NCBI RefSeq assembly: GCF_003048775.2
Contig: NZ_CP049272.1
Coordinates: 558,001-622,000 of the forward strand
Direction of reading: 5' to 3'
DNA length: 64,000 nt
Origin: Campylobacter concisus
GTDB lineage: Bacteria; Campylobacterota; Campylobacteria; Campylobacterales; Campylobacteraceae
Positions 36,383 through 46,122 of this stretch are shown piece by piece; the stretch's first letter is position 1; every line of letters begins with the position of its first letter. The notes beneath the pieces were generated by a model. It was not told the DNA's origin and ran no database searches. It saw only the letters and a list, made by a program, of their open reading frames with translations. A program made the translations under genes and the position numbers.

Positions 36383-37177
36383 ATGAGTAAAGACAATCTG
36401 TTTTCTCAAATTTTTGGAAAGGTTGCAAGGATTAACTTTTACAAACCACTTCAAGAGGCCATAAATTCTTTTTACATAAAGCTGTTTAAGATAGATATGA
36501 GCGAGTTTAAGCCAGCAAATGAATATAAAAATTTAAATGAGCTTTTTACTAGAAGGCTCATAAAACCAAGAGATTTTGATGCAGCAGATGAAATGTTTAT
36601 AAGCCCAGTTGATGGTACTTGTCTTAGTTTTGGCAGCACAAAGGAGCTAAGGGCCTTTAGCATAAAAGGCATGGAGTATAGTGTAAGTGAGCTATTGGGG
36701 CAGAACAAGCTTGAGGGCGAATATGACTTTGCAAATATCTATCTTAGCCCAAAAGATTATCATCATTATCATGCACCTTGCGATATTGCCATTAAAAAAG
36801 CCGTATACATTCCGGGTAAGCTTTATAGCGTGGCTACAAAATGGCTTGCAAAAGTAGACAGCCTTTATACAAAGAACGAACGCGTAGCGCTATTTTGTGA
36901 GATAAAAAATGGTAAGAAGCTTTGGCTTGTTTTTGTAGGTGCGCTAAATGTCGGAAAGATGAAATTTTGTTTTGATGAGCGTATACAGACAAATGCGATG
37001 GCAAATTTTACACAAATTTACGAGTATGAAAATTTACATATCAAAAAGGGCGAGCGCCTCGGAAATTTTGAACTTGGCTCAACTATTGTGATACTTAGCG
37101 AAAAAGATGCAATCGAATACAATCTCTTTGAAAATAAAGAGCTTAAATTTGCTGAGACTATCGGGCTTATAAAATAA
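36383..37177 (+). CDS. psd: phosphatidylserine decarboxylase
   Basis: The 264-residue proenzyme has the internal self-cleavage site LGST in FELGSTIVIL near 232, where Ser becomes the pyruvoyl group. The conserved YLSPKDYHHYHAP block is near 125 and FVGALNVGKM near 190. It makes phosphatidylethanolamine from phosphatidylserine at the inner membrane. It directly follows the phosphoesterase gene; the order gltX - phosphoesterase - psd resembles that of C. jejuni apart from the inserted mscL, regulator and hao genes. Confidence 0.95.
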   Translation: MSKDNLFSQIFGKVARINFYKPLQEAINSFYIKLFKIDMSEFKPANEYKNLNELFTRRLIKPRDFDAADEMFISPVDGTCLSFGSTKELRAFSIKGMEYSVSELLGQNKLEGEYDFANIYLSPKDYHHYHAPCDIAIKKAVYIPGKLYSVATKWLAKVDSLYTKNERVALFCEIKNGKKLWLVFVGALNVGKMKFCFDERIQTNAMANFTQIYEYENLHIKKGERLGNFELGSTIVILSEKDAIEYNLFENKELKFAETIGLIK

Positions 37178-37625
37178 ATACGCTAGGCATATAAGTAAAA
37201 TTTTCATATCTTACTTGGCCGGTATCCTATTTGCTCAGATTTTGGTGGTTTTTCATATATCCATATATAATATGAGCTTAAAATAGTATTAGGTATGAAA
37301 GCTTGTAAAATATAATGAGTGCATTATTTTATCTATCGAAATCTTTCTTGCTTTAATTGTGTTCTTCATTGAGCCATCAACCTCTGCAACTAAGCTATTA
37401 TCTTTACTTATAAAACCCATATTGATATCACAGAGCTGATAGCATTTACATCATTGCTTGTATAGAGAAGCTTATGTATCAATAAAAATTATTAATAAGA
37501 CATAAGATAACTTAGTATATTTTTCAAAAGAATTTTTATCAACTATAATAAGGAAGTTTTAATTCACCTTATACAGCCAAAGGATTAAATATTTTTTGAC
37601 TATTTAGCCCAAAAGAGGGCTAAAT
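37178..37625. other. AT-rich gene-free stretch with a possible gene remnant
   Basis: About 450 bp between convergent psd and ychF without an intact gene. On the minus strand a peptide LYTSNDVNAISSV (about 37482-37440) continues in another frame as DINMGFISKDNSLVAEVDG and SMKNTIKARKISI, down to about 37330, before both frames hit stops. This could be a degraded gene; I do not recognise it. The rest is low-complexity AT-rich DNA. Confidence 0.4.
37289..37482 (-). pseudogene. possible degraded ORF, unrecognised
   Basis: Two minus-strand frames that join around 37440 give plausible protein-like sequence (ISSV into DINMGFISKDN). A one-base frameshift there and missing ends would explain the lack of a complete gene. 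Chance open frames in AT-rich DNA are a real alternative. Confidence 0.25.
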
Positions 37626-38729
37626 TTAAACATTAAACCTAAAGTGCATTACATCGCCATCTTGTACGATGTATTCTTTGCCCTCAAGTCTCATTTTACC
37701 AGCCTCTTTGGCTCCGTTTTCACCGCCATGTGCGATGTAGTCCTCGTAGCCTATCACTTCAGCCCTGATGAAGCCCCTCTCAAAGTCATTGTGGATGACG
37801 CTTGCTGCTTTTGGCGCTTTCCAGCCATTTGTGATCGTCCATGCCCTAACTTCTACGACGCCAGCAGTAAAATAACTTATCAAATTTAGCTTTGCAAAAG
37901 ACGTTCTTATGATCTTCTCAAGTCCGCTCTCACTCGTACCGATAGATGCCAAAAACTCGTGTGCCTCTTCGTCGCTTAGACCTATTAGCTCCTCTTCTAC
38001 TTTGGCGCAAAGCTTGATCACCTCGTGATCTGAGGCTTTTGCGTACTCTTTTAGCGCTTTTACAAATTTATTATCTTCATTAAGCCCTTCTTCATCGACA
38101 TTCGCACCATAAACTACCTCTTTGGCGCTTAAAAGTCTTAGCTCTCTATTGAGTGACAAAAACGCCTCACTATCTCTTTGCTCAAAGCTACTTGCGCTTT
38201 TGCCCTCATTTAGATGAGCCAAAAGTAAATTTGCTATCTCAAGTGCCTCTTTAGCACCTTTTGCATTTGCCTTCGCCTCTCTTGTGAGCTTTTCTATCTT
38301 TTTGTTTAGCTGCTCGATATCAGCTAGTATGAGCTCGGTTTGGATGATCTCAATGTCTCTTACTGGATCGACACTGCCCTCGACGTGAGTGATGTTTTCG
38401 TCCTCAAAGCAGCGAACTATGTGCAAAATAAGCTCTGTCTCTCTAATGTTTGATAAAAATTTATTGCCAAGTCCCTCGCCAGAGCTCGCCCCTTTTACAA
38501 GGCCAGCGATATCGACAAATTCGATGGTTGAATACTGAATTTTATTAGGATTAACTATCTTTGCAAGCTCATTTAGGCGCTTATCAGGCACTGGCACAAT
38601 GGCTTTGTTTGGCTCGATAGTGCAAAACGGATAGTTTGCGCTCTCGGCATTTTGCGCCTTTGTAAGTGCGTTAAATGTCGTTGATTTGCCCACATTTGGT
38701 AGGCCTACGATTCCAACTGAAAGTCCCAT
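37626..38729 (-). CDS. ychF: YchF/Ola1-type redox-regulated P-loop NTPase
   Basis: The ATG at 38729 gives [20 protein letters not shown], the standard start; it overlaps the pepA stop (TGATG). The 367-residue protein has a G1 loop at 8-15, the [10 protein letters not shown] switch and [10 protein letters not shown], a coiled-coil insertion (about 130-200), and a C-terminal TGS-like domain with the FERGFIRAE region. YchF prefers ATP and binds the ribosome in translation and stress control. Confidence 0.95.
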   Translation of the reverse strand: MGLSVGIVGLPNVGKSTTFNALTKAQNAESANYPFCTIEPNKAIVPVPDKRLNELAKIVNPNKIQYSTIEFVDIAGLVKGASSGEGLGNKFLSNIRETELILHIVRCFEDENITHVEGSVDPVRDIEIIQTELILADIEQLNKKIEKLTREAKANAKGAKEALEIANLLLAHLNEGKSASSFEQRDSEAFLSLNRELRLLSAKEVVYGANVDEEGLNEDNKFVKALKEYAKASDHEVIKLCAKVEEELIGLSDEEAHEFLASIGTSESGLEKIIRTSFAKLNLISYFTAGVVEVRAWTITNGWKAPKAASVIHNDFERGFIRAEVIGYEDYIAHGGENGAKEAGKMRLEGKEYIVQDGDVMHFRFNV

Positions 38730-40180
38730 CAATTCTCCTTGCTAAGTGCTTGTAAAAAGTATAAATTCATCCTAACGCCAGCTCCACTCGCACCTGCTTG
38801 GTTATATCCCCAAGCCTTTTCGCGGTATGCTGGGCCTGCGATATCAAGGTGTAGCCACTTATCTTTATACTCATCTTTGATAAATTTAGCTAGAAACATA
38901 CCAGCTGTGATCGCGCCGCCATATCTGCTTGAGGCGCAGTTGCTAACGTCTGCGATCTGGCTTTTGATGAGCTCGCTAAGATAAGGGTTAAAATCAAGTA
39001 TAGTTGCTAGCTCGCCGCTATCTTTTATCTTGTTTTTAAACTCGCTTTTTAGGCTCTCGCTGTTGCCCATGATGCCTGTTGTGTATTCGCCAAGTCCCAC
39101 GACACAAGCGCCAGTTAGGGTTGCCATGTCGATTAGGATGTCTGGCTTAAAGTCCTGCGCGTAGCTTAGGCAATCAGCCAGCACCAAACGCCCCTCTGCG
39201 TCGGTGTTTCTAACCTCTATGCTAACGCCACTTCTTGAAATAAGCACATCATCTGGCTTATAGGCGTTGCCGCCGATCATATTTTCAGTTGCGCCTAAAA
39301 TGGCGTGAATTTCAAATGGTAAATTTAGCTCCGCTGCGCCTTTTATGATGCCAAGAGCTGCTGCTGCGCCGCTTTTGTCTGATTTCATAGTGAGCATATA
39401 ATCAGCCGGTTTCAAGCTAAGGCCGCCACTATCGTATGTTAGGCCTTTGCCGACAAATATGATGCGTTTTTTAGATTTTTTAGGCTTGTAGGTTAGATGG
39501 ATAAGTCTTGGTTTGTGCACGCTTGCGCGATTTACTGCCAAAAATGCGTTCATATTCTCTTTTGCTAGAAATTTCTCGTCATAGACCTCACACTTTATGC
39601 TTGCGATATTTTTGGCTAAATTTTGCGCATCCTCGGCCATCTTTTGCGGTGTGTAAATTTCTGGAATTTCATTTACGATATCTTTTGTAAAATTTGTAGC
39701 ACTTGCTATTATCTCTGCCTCTTTAAAGCCCTCACTCGCGGCTTTTAGATCGACCTTTTTGCCTACAAATTCTTCAGTCGAGAAGATGATCTCTTTAAGG
39801 GTGTATTTCTCTTTTTTCTCTTTATACTTGTTAAATTCATAACTTCCAAGCAAAAAGCCCTCAGCTAGCGCCTCAAAGCTTAGTTTTTGACACTCTGCTA
39901 CGTAAGAAGCTAGCTTTATGCTCTTAATGTTTAGCGATTTTAGTGCGTTATAAGCTTTAGCCGCCGCAACTCTAAGCTCGTCAAGATCAAGCTTAGAAAG
40001 TGGCACGTAAGCCCTTTTTGCCTCACTTAGTACAAGGACGCTATCGCCCTTATAATTATTAAATTTAATAGCCTCTTTATCGCTTATAAATTTATGTTTT
40101 AAGTCCTTATCTACTACGAAAATTAGTTCAATATCAGCTTTTATATCTTTTAATTTTTTATCAACTATTTGAAACTGCAT
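38729..40180 (-). CDS. pepA: leucyl aminopeptidase (M17)
   Basis: The 483-residue protein carries the M17 signature NTDAEGRLVLADCL near 330 and the metal-binding VGKGLTYDSGGLSLKP and MKSDKSGAAAALG region near 250-275. It removes N-terminal residues from peptides in the cytoplasm with two metal ions; hexameric PepA can also bind DNA in other bacteria. Its start overlaps the DedA gene by 20 bp and its stop overlaps ychF, so the minus-strand block is translationally coupled. Confidence 0.95.
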   Translation of the reverse strand: MQFQIVDKKLKDIKADIELIFVVDKDLKHKFISDKEAIKFNNYKGDSVLVLSEAKRAYVPLSKLDLDELRVAAAKAYNALKSLNIKSIKLASYVAECQKLSFEALAEGFLLGSYEFNKYKEKKEKYTLKEIIFSTEEFVGKKVDLKAASEGFKEAEIIASATNFTKDIVNEIPEIYTPQKMAEDAQNLAKNIASIKCEVYDEKFLAKENMNAFLAVNRASVHKPRLIHLTYKPKKSKKRIIFVGKGLTYDSGGLSLKPADYMLTMKSDKSGAAAALGIIKGAAELNLPFEIHAILGATENMIGGNAYKPDDVLISRSGVSIEVRNTDAEGRLVLADCLSYAQDFKPDILIDMATLTGACVVGLGEYTTGIMGNSESLKSEFKNKIKDSGELATILDFNPYLSELIKSQIADVSNCASSRYGGAITAGMFLAKFIKDEYKDKWLHLDIAGPAYREKAWGYNQAGASGAGVRMNLYFLQALSKEN

Positions 40181-40766
40181 GTCTTCTGCCTCTCCTTTCG
40201 TTTAAAATTTTATTTTCGATGCGCTTAAATGTATATATCAAAAGCCCCATAAATATGGCAACCACCGGGATAGCGACGTACCAGTGCTCTTTTGCTTTTT
40301 GCAAAAGCACAAGTATATGCTCGCCAAGTATCCAAGCAGGTATGGTGGTGATCGCTGCCCAGCACCAAGCGCTGATCAAATTTATAAAGGCGTATTTTTT
40401 AGCATCATAGCCGGTAAGTCCTATGCAAAGCGGGATGATGACACGAAAGCCATACATATAGCGTTGCAAAAAGATGATCGGCCAGCCGTATTTTTTCAGC
40501 ATTATGTGCGCCACTGCAAATTTTCTCCGCTGCGTGTGGAGCCTTTTTGCGATGTATTTTTTGTTGTAACGGCCAAGATAGAAGTAAATTTGATCTCCCA
40601 CAAAGCCTCCAAGTCCAGCCACAAAGATAGCAAGCGCGATGTGCATATGCGTGGTGTGAGCGAGAATTCCAGCCATTATTAAGGCCATCTCGCCCTCCAT
40701 GATACACCAGACAAAAAGTATGATGTAGCCGTACTCTTTAAGCAGTTCTATAAAAAACTCTTCCAT
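40161..40766 (-). CDS. DedA-family membrane protein
   Basis: The 201-residue protein has four to five membrane segments and the DedA/SNARE-associated features: an acidic EGEMALIMAGIL region near 23, GLGGFVGDQIYFYLGRY near 50, and RYMYGFRVIIPLCIGLTG near 102. DedA proteins help move lipid carriers and keep the proton-motive force. It lies 1 bp from apt and overlaps pepA. The C-terminus is very basic (RRGRRH). Confidence 0.9.
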   Translation of the reverse strand: MEEFFIELLKEYGYIILFVWCIMEGEMALIMAGILAHTTHMHIALAIFVAGLGGFVGDQIYFYLGRYNKKYIAKRLHTQRRKFAVAHIMLKKYGWPIIFLQRYMYGFRVIIPLCIGLTGYDAKKYAFINLISAWCWAAITTIPAWILGEHILVLLQKAKEHWYVAIPVVAIFMGLLIYTFKRIENKILNERRGRRHAVSNS

Positions 40767-40767
40767 T

Positions 40768-41316
40768 CTAAACCTCTAAAACGCTGTAAATTTTAGTAAG
40801 CGACTTTAGCTTTTCGCTACCTTTTAGATCAACTAGATCTACGATAAAGCACGCCTCTACGCAGGTTGCGTTAGTTTGATTGATAAGCTCAACTGAAGCC
40901 TTTGCAGTGCCTCCAGTAGCTATTAGATCATCCATCAAAAGCACTCTAGCGCCTGCTTTTTCTCCAAAAGCATCGATGTGAATTTGCACTTCATCGACGC
41001 CATACTCTAGGCTATATTTTTGAGAAAGCGTGATAAAAGGCAGTTTTTTTGGCTTGCGAATAGGCACAAAAGGCAGCCTTAGTCTTGCTGCAAGCGCTGC
41101 GCCAAAGATGAAGCCGCGAGACTCGATGCCAGCGATGTAGTCTATATTTGCGTCCTCATATCTAGCCACTAAATGATCTATCAAAAAGTTAAATGCTTCT
41201 TTGTTATTTAGTAGTGTCGTGATGTCGCGAAATACTATGCCAGGCTTTGGAAAGTCGTTTATGCAGCGAATAGAGTTTAGTAAAAATTCTCTTCCTTTTT
41301 GATCTAAAATTTTCAT
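40768..41316 (-). CDS. apt: adenine phosphoribosyltransferase
   Basis: The 182-residue protein shows the PRPP-binding motif [16 protein letters not shown] near 125-140, the N-terminal [15 protein letters not shown] block, and [17 protein letters not shown] near 60. It makes AMP from adenine and PRPP in purine salvage. It sits between the coiled-coil gene and the DedA gene. Confidence 0.96.
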   Translation of the reverse strand: MKILDQKGREFLLNSIRCINDFPKPGIVFRDITTLLNNKEAFNFLIDHLVARYEDANIDYIAGIESRGFIFGAALAARLRLPFVPIRKPKKLPFITLSQKYSLEYGVDEVQIHIDAFGEKAGARVLLMDDLIATGGTAKASVELINQTNATCVEACFIVDLVDLKGSEKLKSLTKIYSVLEV

Positions 41317-41336
41317 AAATTTCCTTAAATTTGATG

Positions 41337-41669
41337 TTAAAGTAGCGCTTCGATTTTGCCTTCAAGCTCACGTATGCGTTGTCTTAGCTTGTCGTTTTCT
41401 AAGCGGTACTGGGAATTTCTTGTGCGAAGCGAGGTTACGTCGTTTTTAGTTTTGTTTAGCTCATCTGTCAAGATGTCGATGTTGCCTAGACTTCGCTGAA
41501 GTTGGATCTGAAATTTTCTTATGACGACCTCGGTGTCTTGGAGGTTATTTTTCATAAAATCTTTTGTTGCACGCTCTTTTTTTAGAAGCGTTTTGAAGTA
41601 AAAAACCATGACGGTTAGGTAGATCGCAGCACAAACAAGAGCGGTAAAAACGATCCACTCGCCTATCAT
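41337..41669 (-). CDS. membrane-anchored coiled-coil protein, unknown
   Basis: The 110-residue protein has one N-terminal membrane segment ([20 protein letters not shown]) followed by a basic turn and a long coiled coil (residues about 45-110; heptad-like [15 protein letters not shown]). No catalytic motif or family is recognised. It overlaps rpiB by 4 bp and precedes apt by 20 bp, so it is co-transcribed. A structural or membrane-tethering role fits, but is unproven. Confidence 0.72.
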   Translation of the reverse strand: MIGEWIVFTALVCAAIYLTVMVFYFKTLLKKERATKDFMKNNLQDTEVVIRKFQIQLQRSLGNIDILTDELNKTKNDVTSLRTRNSQYRLENDKLRQRIRELEGKIEALL

Positions 41670-42109
41670 TTGGCTTCCTTAAGCTCTATTTTTTTGACTC
41701 TTCTTTCGTGTCTGCCACCTGCAAACTCTGTCTTTAAAAATGTTTCAAGTGCTGCTGTAGCCACGCCAGTTCCGATAACCCTTGCTCCAAAAGCAATGAC
41801 GTTTGCATCGTTATGTTCTCTTGCAAGTCTAGCGGTAAATTCGTCGTGACAAAGGGCGCACCTTACGTTTTCATGCCTGTTTGCGGCTATTGATATGCCA
41901 ATACCTGTGCCACAAATGAGTACGCCGTAGTAGTTAGGCTCAAGCTTGCTTGCTAGCAAATGCGCATAATCAGGGTAATCAACGCTATTTTTGTCACTAG
42001 TACCAAGGTCAATGACTTCATAACCAAGCTTTTTTATGGCTTCTTTTAACTCTGCCTTAAGCTCTACTCCAGCGTGATCACAAGCGATAAAAATTTTATC
42101 TATTTTCAT
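41666..42109 (-). CDS. rpiB: ribose-5-phosphate isomerase B
   Basis: The ATG at 42109 gives MKIDKIFIACDHAGVELK, the normal family start; 22 upstream residues in the open frame are not family-like. The 147-residue protein has CGTGIGISIAANRH near 69-82 with the catalytic Cys, and ALCHDEFTARLAREHNDANV. It interconverts ribose 5-phosphate and ribulose 5-phosphate in the pentose phosphate pathway. Confidence 0.95.
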   Translation of the reverse strand: MKIDKIFIACDHAGVELKAELKEAIKKLGYEVIDLGTSDKNSVDYPDYAHLLASKLEPNYYGVLICGTGIGISIAANRHENVRCALCHDEFTARLAREHNDANVIAFGARVIGTGVATAALETFLKTEFAGGRHERRVKKIELKEAK

Positions 42110-42220
42110 GAAAAATCCAATAAATTTTTTGCAGATTATAGTGAAAGTTGCATTAAAATAAAATTTTGCTTGCATATGATAAAAAGGCTATAATTTGTGA
42201 AATTCTTAAAAGGGAAAAAT

Positions 42221-43606
42221 ATGAAAAAGACGCTCTTTTTAATGGCTTCAGTGCTAGCCTTTGCAAATGAAAATTTGATAGAGATCTATACAGATCAAAC
42301 CATAATCACTCAAAAATTTAGCGACGCAAATAGCTCTTTTAGCGCCTTTGTGCCAGAAGGTGTGCAGAGTGAGAGCATCACTATAAATGGGGATTGTGAC
42401 GTGAATGCTTATCTAAAAAAGATCAGCGAAGAAAATAGCCCAAGTTACATAAAATGGAAGCAAGAAGTTGTAAATTTAAGTAGTAAGATTGAGGCGCTAA
42501 ATGCAAGAGGTAGGTTTATAGAGCAAGCTTTGATAGGAGAAAACAAAAGTAACGATGTGACAAAAAGAGCTGATGAGTTTTATAAATTTAGCCTAGAAAA
42601 TATCGAGAAAATCTCAGCTGCTAAAAGTGAGCTTGAAGTGCTTAAAGAAAATGAGCCAAAGAGCGAGATGGCTGGATTTTTGCAGCTTGATATGAAATTT
42701 GCTTGCAGTCCAAAAGAAGCGACGCTTTCATATATGGATGATGATGCCCCAAAGACGCTAAATGAAATTTATGCAGACACAAAAAACAAAAAGATCTTGA
42801 TAAAACAAGAAATTTTACTCAGCAACCCATATGCTAGCGATGTTAAAAATTTAAAGCTCGCCATCTATCCGACCAGATATCAAAAAGCGCTTGCTCCAAG
42901 CAAGTTCTACCCTTGGTACGAGGAGAGTGAGGTGGGGACTGATGGTTACGGCGCTTCAAAAAATATGCTAAAAGCTGCGAAAGTCACTGCTGAGGTCGCT
43001 GATATGCGTGTGCAAAGAGATGAAAATGAGTTTGCCAAAATTTGGAAGATAGATGGGATAAATTTAGCAAAAGGCGAGAGCAAATATATAACTTATGACA
43101 CGCAAAAAATGGATGCAAATTTTAGCGTTTTTGCTGATTTTTACGGCTCGCTAAAGGCATATAACGTAGCTAGCTTTAAGCTAAATGATGATCTAACGCC
43201 AGCTAAAACGCAGTTTTACGTTAATGGCGTGAGTGTTGGTAGTCCTAGCGAGTTTGAGATAAAAGCTAAAGATGAGGCCTCTCAGCTCTTTTTAGGACAA
43301 AACGAGCTAATCGAGCTTAAAAAAGAGCGCTTAAATAAATTTAAAAAGAGCTCGCTTCTTGGCAAAGAGCGCATAAGCGAAGAGGGCTATGAGATAAGTG
43401 TCAAAAATAACTCAAGCAAGAGCGTTGATATCACTTTGGTCGATCGTGTGCCAGTCTCTGCTGACGAGGCGGTAAAGGTCGAGATAAAGGGCTTTGATAA
43501 AAAAGATATCAGCAAAGATGGCAAGGTGGAGCTTAAATTTAGCCTTGCACCAAAAGAGGAATTTAAAAAAGAGTACTCTTATAAGATCACAAAGCCAAAA
43601 ATTTAG
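42221..43606 (+). CDS. DUF4139-family exported protein
   Basis: The ATG at 42221 follows AAAAGGG, eight codons after the frame's first ATG. The 461-residue protein has a signal peptide (MKKTLFLMASVLAFA), an N-terminal DUF4140-like domain with a coiled coil (about 65-130), and a DUF4139 beta domain in the C-terminal half (IKQEILLSNPYASDVKNLKL, EISVKNNSSKSVDITLVDRV). The family is periplasmic or surface-associated, of unknown function. It is divergent from rpiB and its stop lies inside a palindrome shared with the next convergent gene. Confidence 0.82.
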   Translation: MKKTLFLMASVLAFANENLIEIYTDQTIITQKFSDANSSFSAFVPEGVQSESITINGDCDVNAYLKKISEENSPSYIKWKQEVVNLSSKIEALNARGRFIEQALIGENKSNDVTKRADEFYKFSLENIEKISAAKSELEVLKENEPKSEMAGFLQLDMKFACSPKEATLSYMDDDAPKTLNEIYADTKNKKILIKQEILLSNPYASDVKNLKLAIYPTRYQKALAPSKFYPWYEESEVGTDGYGASKNMLKAAKVTAEVADMRVQRDENEFAKIWKIDGINLAKGESKYITYDTQKMDANFSVFADFYGSLKAYNVASFKLNDDLTPAKTQFYVNGVSVGSPSEFEIKAKDEASQLFLGQNELIELKKERLNKFKKSSLLGKERISEEGYEISVKNNSSKSVDITLVDRVPVSADEAVKVEIKGFDKKDISKDGKVELKFSLAPKEEFKKEYSYKITKPKI

Positions 43607-43626
43607 AGCAAATTTGCTCTAAATTT
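43599..43626. terminator. 28-bp palindrome shared by two convergent genes
   Basis: A perfect 28-bp palindrome (AAATTTAGAGCAAA and its complement) spans the stop codons of the DUF4139 gene and the M50 protease gene. Its arms start with A-runs and end with T-runs, so it can act as a bidirectional terminator. Confidence 0.7.
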
Positions 43627-44284
43627 AGCCATTTATAAAGGTACTTGCGATATCTAAAACGTATCTTGTCGGATAAAAGATAGTATCTTTTAAAGGCGAG
43701 ACGAGGATGATGATAAGGATGACAAAGCCATATCGCGAGATGGCCTCTAGCTTTTCAGCTAGTGCGTGAAAGCCAAAATTTCTAAGCGCATACTCGAGCG
43801 CGTGAAAGCCATCAAGTGGCGGGATCGGATAGAGATTAAAGATGGCTAACATCAAATTTAAAAGTGCAAGCGTAAATAAAAACTGAAGTAAAATTTCAAA
43901 GGTTTCTATATTTAATAAAGCTTTTAGCACAAAAAGTGACAAGATGCCTAAGATGACGTTGTAGCAAATGCCAGCTAGACTTACGTAGATAGCTGCCTTA
44001 TATCCGCCATTTCGCACGACTGTGTAGGTATTTACAGGCACTGGTTTTGCCCAGCCAAACATCATACCAGTGCTTAGGTAAAGCACCAGTGGCACGATGA
44101 TAGTGCCAACTGGGTCGATATGTTTTATAGGGTTTATGCTAAGCCTACCAAGATTTTTTGCGGTGTTGTCGCCAAATTTATAAGCGACATAGCCATGAGC
44201 GATCTCGTGACCGACGATGGCGATTATTAAAGAGATGACGATAGTGGCGACTTTGACTATATCTATGTTATCAATGAAGCCCAT
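43625..44284 (-). CDS. site-2 protease-family (M50) membrane metallopeptidase
   Basis: The 219-residue protein has several membrane segments, the zinc motif HExxH in VGHEIAHGYVAYKFGD at about 25-40, and the third-ligand region NLYPIPPLDGFHALEY near 165. The compact form without PDZ domain matches the small M50 proteins of Campylobacterota. It cleaves membrane-embedded substrates; which ones is unknown. It overlaps lepB by 14 bp. Confidence 0.9.
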   Translation of the reverse strand: MGFIDNIDIVKVATIVISLIIAIVGHEIAHGYVAYKFGDNTAKNLGRLSINPIKHIDPVGTIIVPLVLYLSTGMMFGWAKPVPVNTYTVVRNGGYKAAIYVSLAGICYNVILGILSLFVLKALLNIETFEILLQFLFTLALLNLMLAIFNLYPIPPLDGFHALEYALRNFGFHALAEKLEAISRYGFVILIIILVSPLKDTIFYPTRYVLDIASTFING

Positions 44285-45176
44285 CTACTTCGCCTTCTTT
44301 TAGAGCTTTGTTAGTGAAAAATTCGTCATTTTCTATCGTATTTACAAAGCGTCCGATACGCTCCCAGCGCACATTGTAGTTCCTGTCCCAACTAAAATAT
44401 ATAAACCAAGGCTGACCAACTATATCTTTATAAGCCACGCTTCCCCAAAAACGGCTATCGTTTGAGTGATCGCGGTTGTCGCCTATCATGAAGTATTCGT
44501 CTTTTGGCACTTTTACGTAAAATGCATTAAGGTTAAAATTTGGATTTTGCGGCAATGAGCTAATGGACACTGGCTTCATAAAAACACTATCTTTGTTTGT
44601 ATTTAGCATGAAAACCATCTGCTCAAATAAATTTACATTTTCGTCATAGTGGATGCCGCTAAACCTATATGGCTCTTTTATGAAAAGTTTGCCATCAAGC
44701 TCGGCTATATCGCTACATGAGTAGCCAAATTTACTCTCTTTACCATTTAAATTTTCACGGCAGTTTGCCTTTATGAAATTATCTCCCTCTTTTGGACGCA
44801 AATACAAGGCTTTTTCGGTAAATACTATCTCATCTTCGCTTGTGGCAAAGCAGCGTTTTACAAAGTGGGTCTTTTCGTCTTTTGGATAACGAAAGACGAC
44901 TATATCTCCTCTTGCTGGGCCATCACCTGTTACGAGATGTCCATTATCGTTTAGCTCAGGTAAAATTTTTACTTCAAGCCATGGAATTCTTGGTGTTGGT
45001 ATACCATAAACAAATTTTTTGGCGAATAAAAAATCACCAACCAAAAGCGTATTTTTCATCGAACCAGACGGAATAACAAAGGCTTGAGCTATGAAAAATA
45101 TAACAAAAAGCACGATGATGACCGTGCCAGTCCAGCTCGAGCAAAAGTCATAAAATTTAGTAAAAAATTTTTTCAT
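44271..45176 (-). CDS. lepB: signal peptidase I
   Basis: The 301-residue protein has one N-terminal membrane anchor (TVIIVLFVIFFIAQAFVI), the catalytic Ser in IPSGSMKNTLLVGD near 33-46, the Lys region in GDIVVFRYPKDEKTHFVKRC near 90-110, and GDNRDHSNDSRFWG near 235. It removes signal peptides from exported proteins at the inner membrane. It lies 2 bp from folD and overlaps the M50 protease. Confidence 0.95.
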   Translation of the reverse strand: MKKFFTKFYDFCSSWTGTVIIVLFVIFFIAQAFVIPSGSMKNTLLVGDFLFAKKFVYGIPTPRIPWLEVKILPELNDNGHLVTGDGPARGDIVVFRYPKDEKTHFVKRCFATSEDEIVFTEKALYLRPKEGDNFIKANCRENLNGKESKFGYSCSDIAELDGKLFIKEPYRFSGIHYDENVNLFEQMVFMLNTNKDSVFMKPVSISSLPQNPNFNLNAFYVKVPKDEYFMIGDNRDHSNDSRFWGSVAYKDIVGQPWFIYFSWDRNYNVRWERIGRFVNTIENDEFFTNKALKEGEVDGLH

Positions 45177-45178
45177 TA

Positions 45179-46039
45179 TTAGGCTCTTTTGTGGCTAGCT
45201 ATCTTAGCTTGGGCTGCAAGGATTGTGTTATTTAAAAGCATCGCAATCGTCATCGGACCTACGCCCCCTGGAACTGGCGTGATGTATGAGCATTTTGGGG
45301 CAACCTCGTCAAAATCTACATCGCCTACAAGTCTGCCATCATCAAGTCTGTTTATGCCCACATCAACGACTACTGCGTCATCTTTTACCATGTCAGCCTT
45401 TAAGAAAAATGGCTTACCAATGGCTGCGACGATAAGGTCAGCATTTTTGCAAATTTCTTTTAAATTTTTAGTCTTGCTGTGAGTGATCGTAACTGTTGCT
45501 GAAGCGTTTAGAAGTAAATTTGCCATAGGCTTGCCAACAATGTTGCTTCTACCGATCACTACTGCATTTAGCCCAGCTACTTCTATGCCATACTCTTTTA
45601 AAATTTCCATCACGCCAAGCGGTGTGCAAGGCACAAAACCATCTAGCCCACTAACAAGTTTGCCGACATTTACAGCGTGAAAGCCATCTACGTCTTTTGC
45701 TGGATTGATCGTTGCTAAAACGGTATTTGTATCTATATGTTTTGGAAGTGGCAACTGTACCAAGATGCCGTGGATACTATCGTCTAAATTTAGCACATTT
45801 ATAAGTGCTAGAAGCTCTGCTTGGGTTGTATTTTCGCTTAGACGGTGAGCTACACTTTTTATGCCGTATTCGTTGCAGGCTTTTTCTTTGGCTCTAACGT
45901 ATGTTTGAGATGCTTTGTCTTCGCCTACTAAGATAACAGCTAGGGTTGGTTCTACGCCAAATTTTTTTAGTTCTTCAGCTCTTACTTTTACGCTTTCTTT
46001 GACCTTTAAAGATACGGCTTTGCCGTCTAAAATTTTCAT
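45179..46039 (-). CDS. folD: methylenetetrahydrofolate dehydrogenase/cyclohydrolase FolD
   Basis: The 286-residue bifunctional enzyme has the active-site [14 protein letters not shown] region near 50 and the NADP-binding [18 protein letters not shown] near 158-175, plus [14 protein letters not shown] near 258. It interconverts methylene-, methenyl- and formyl-tetrahydrofolate in one-carbon metabolism. It is the first gene of the folD - lepB - M50 operon and is divergent from the cytochrome gene. Confidence 0.96.
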   Translation of the reverse strand: MKILDGKAVSLKVKESVKVRAEELKKFGVEPTLAVILVGEDKASQTYVRAKEKACNEYGIKSVAHRLSENTTQAELLALINVLNLDDSIHGILVQLPLPKHIDTNTVLATINPAKDVDGFHAVNVGKLVSGLDGFVPCTPLGVMEILKEYGIEVAGLNAVVIGRSNIVGKPMANLLLNASATVTITHSKTKNLKEICKNADLIVAAIGKPFFLKADMVKDDAVVVDVGINRLDDGRLVGDVDFDEVAPKCSYITPVPGGVGPMTIAMLLNNTILAAQAKIASHKRA

Positions 46040-46122
46040 ATTGGATCCTTATTTAAAAGCTTTTTTAATCACAAGGGTGGTATCATACCTAAAATTAAAT
46101 TAAAATTTTTAAAGAGAGGTTT

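Noticed and set aside
40284-40707. Two medium-length frames (132 aa plus, 100 aa minus) over the DedA gene
   Set aside because: Both are shadows of the DedA gene, which has clear family features and membrane segments.
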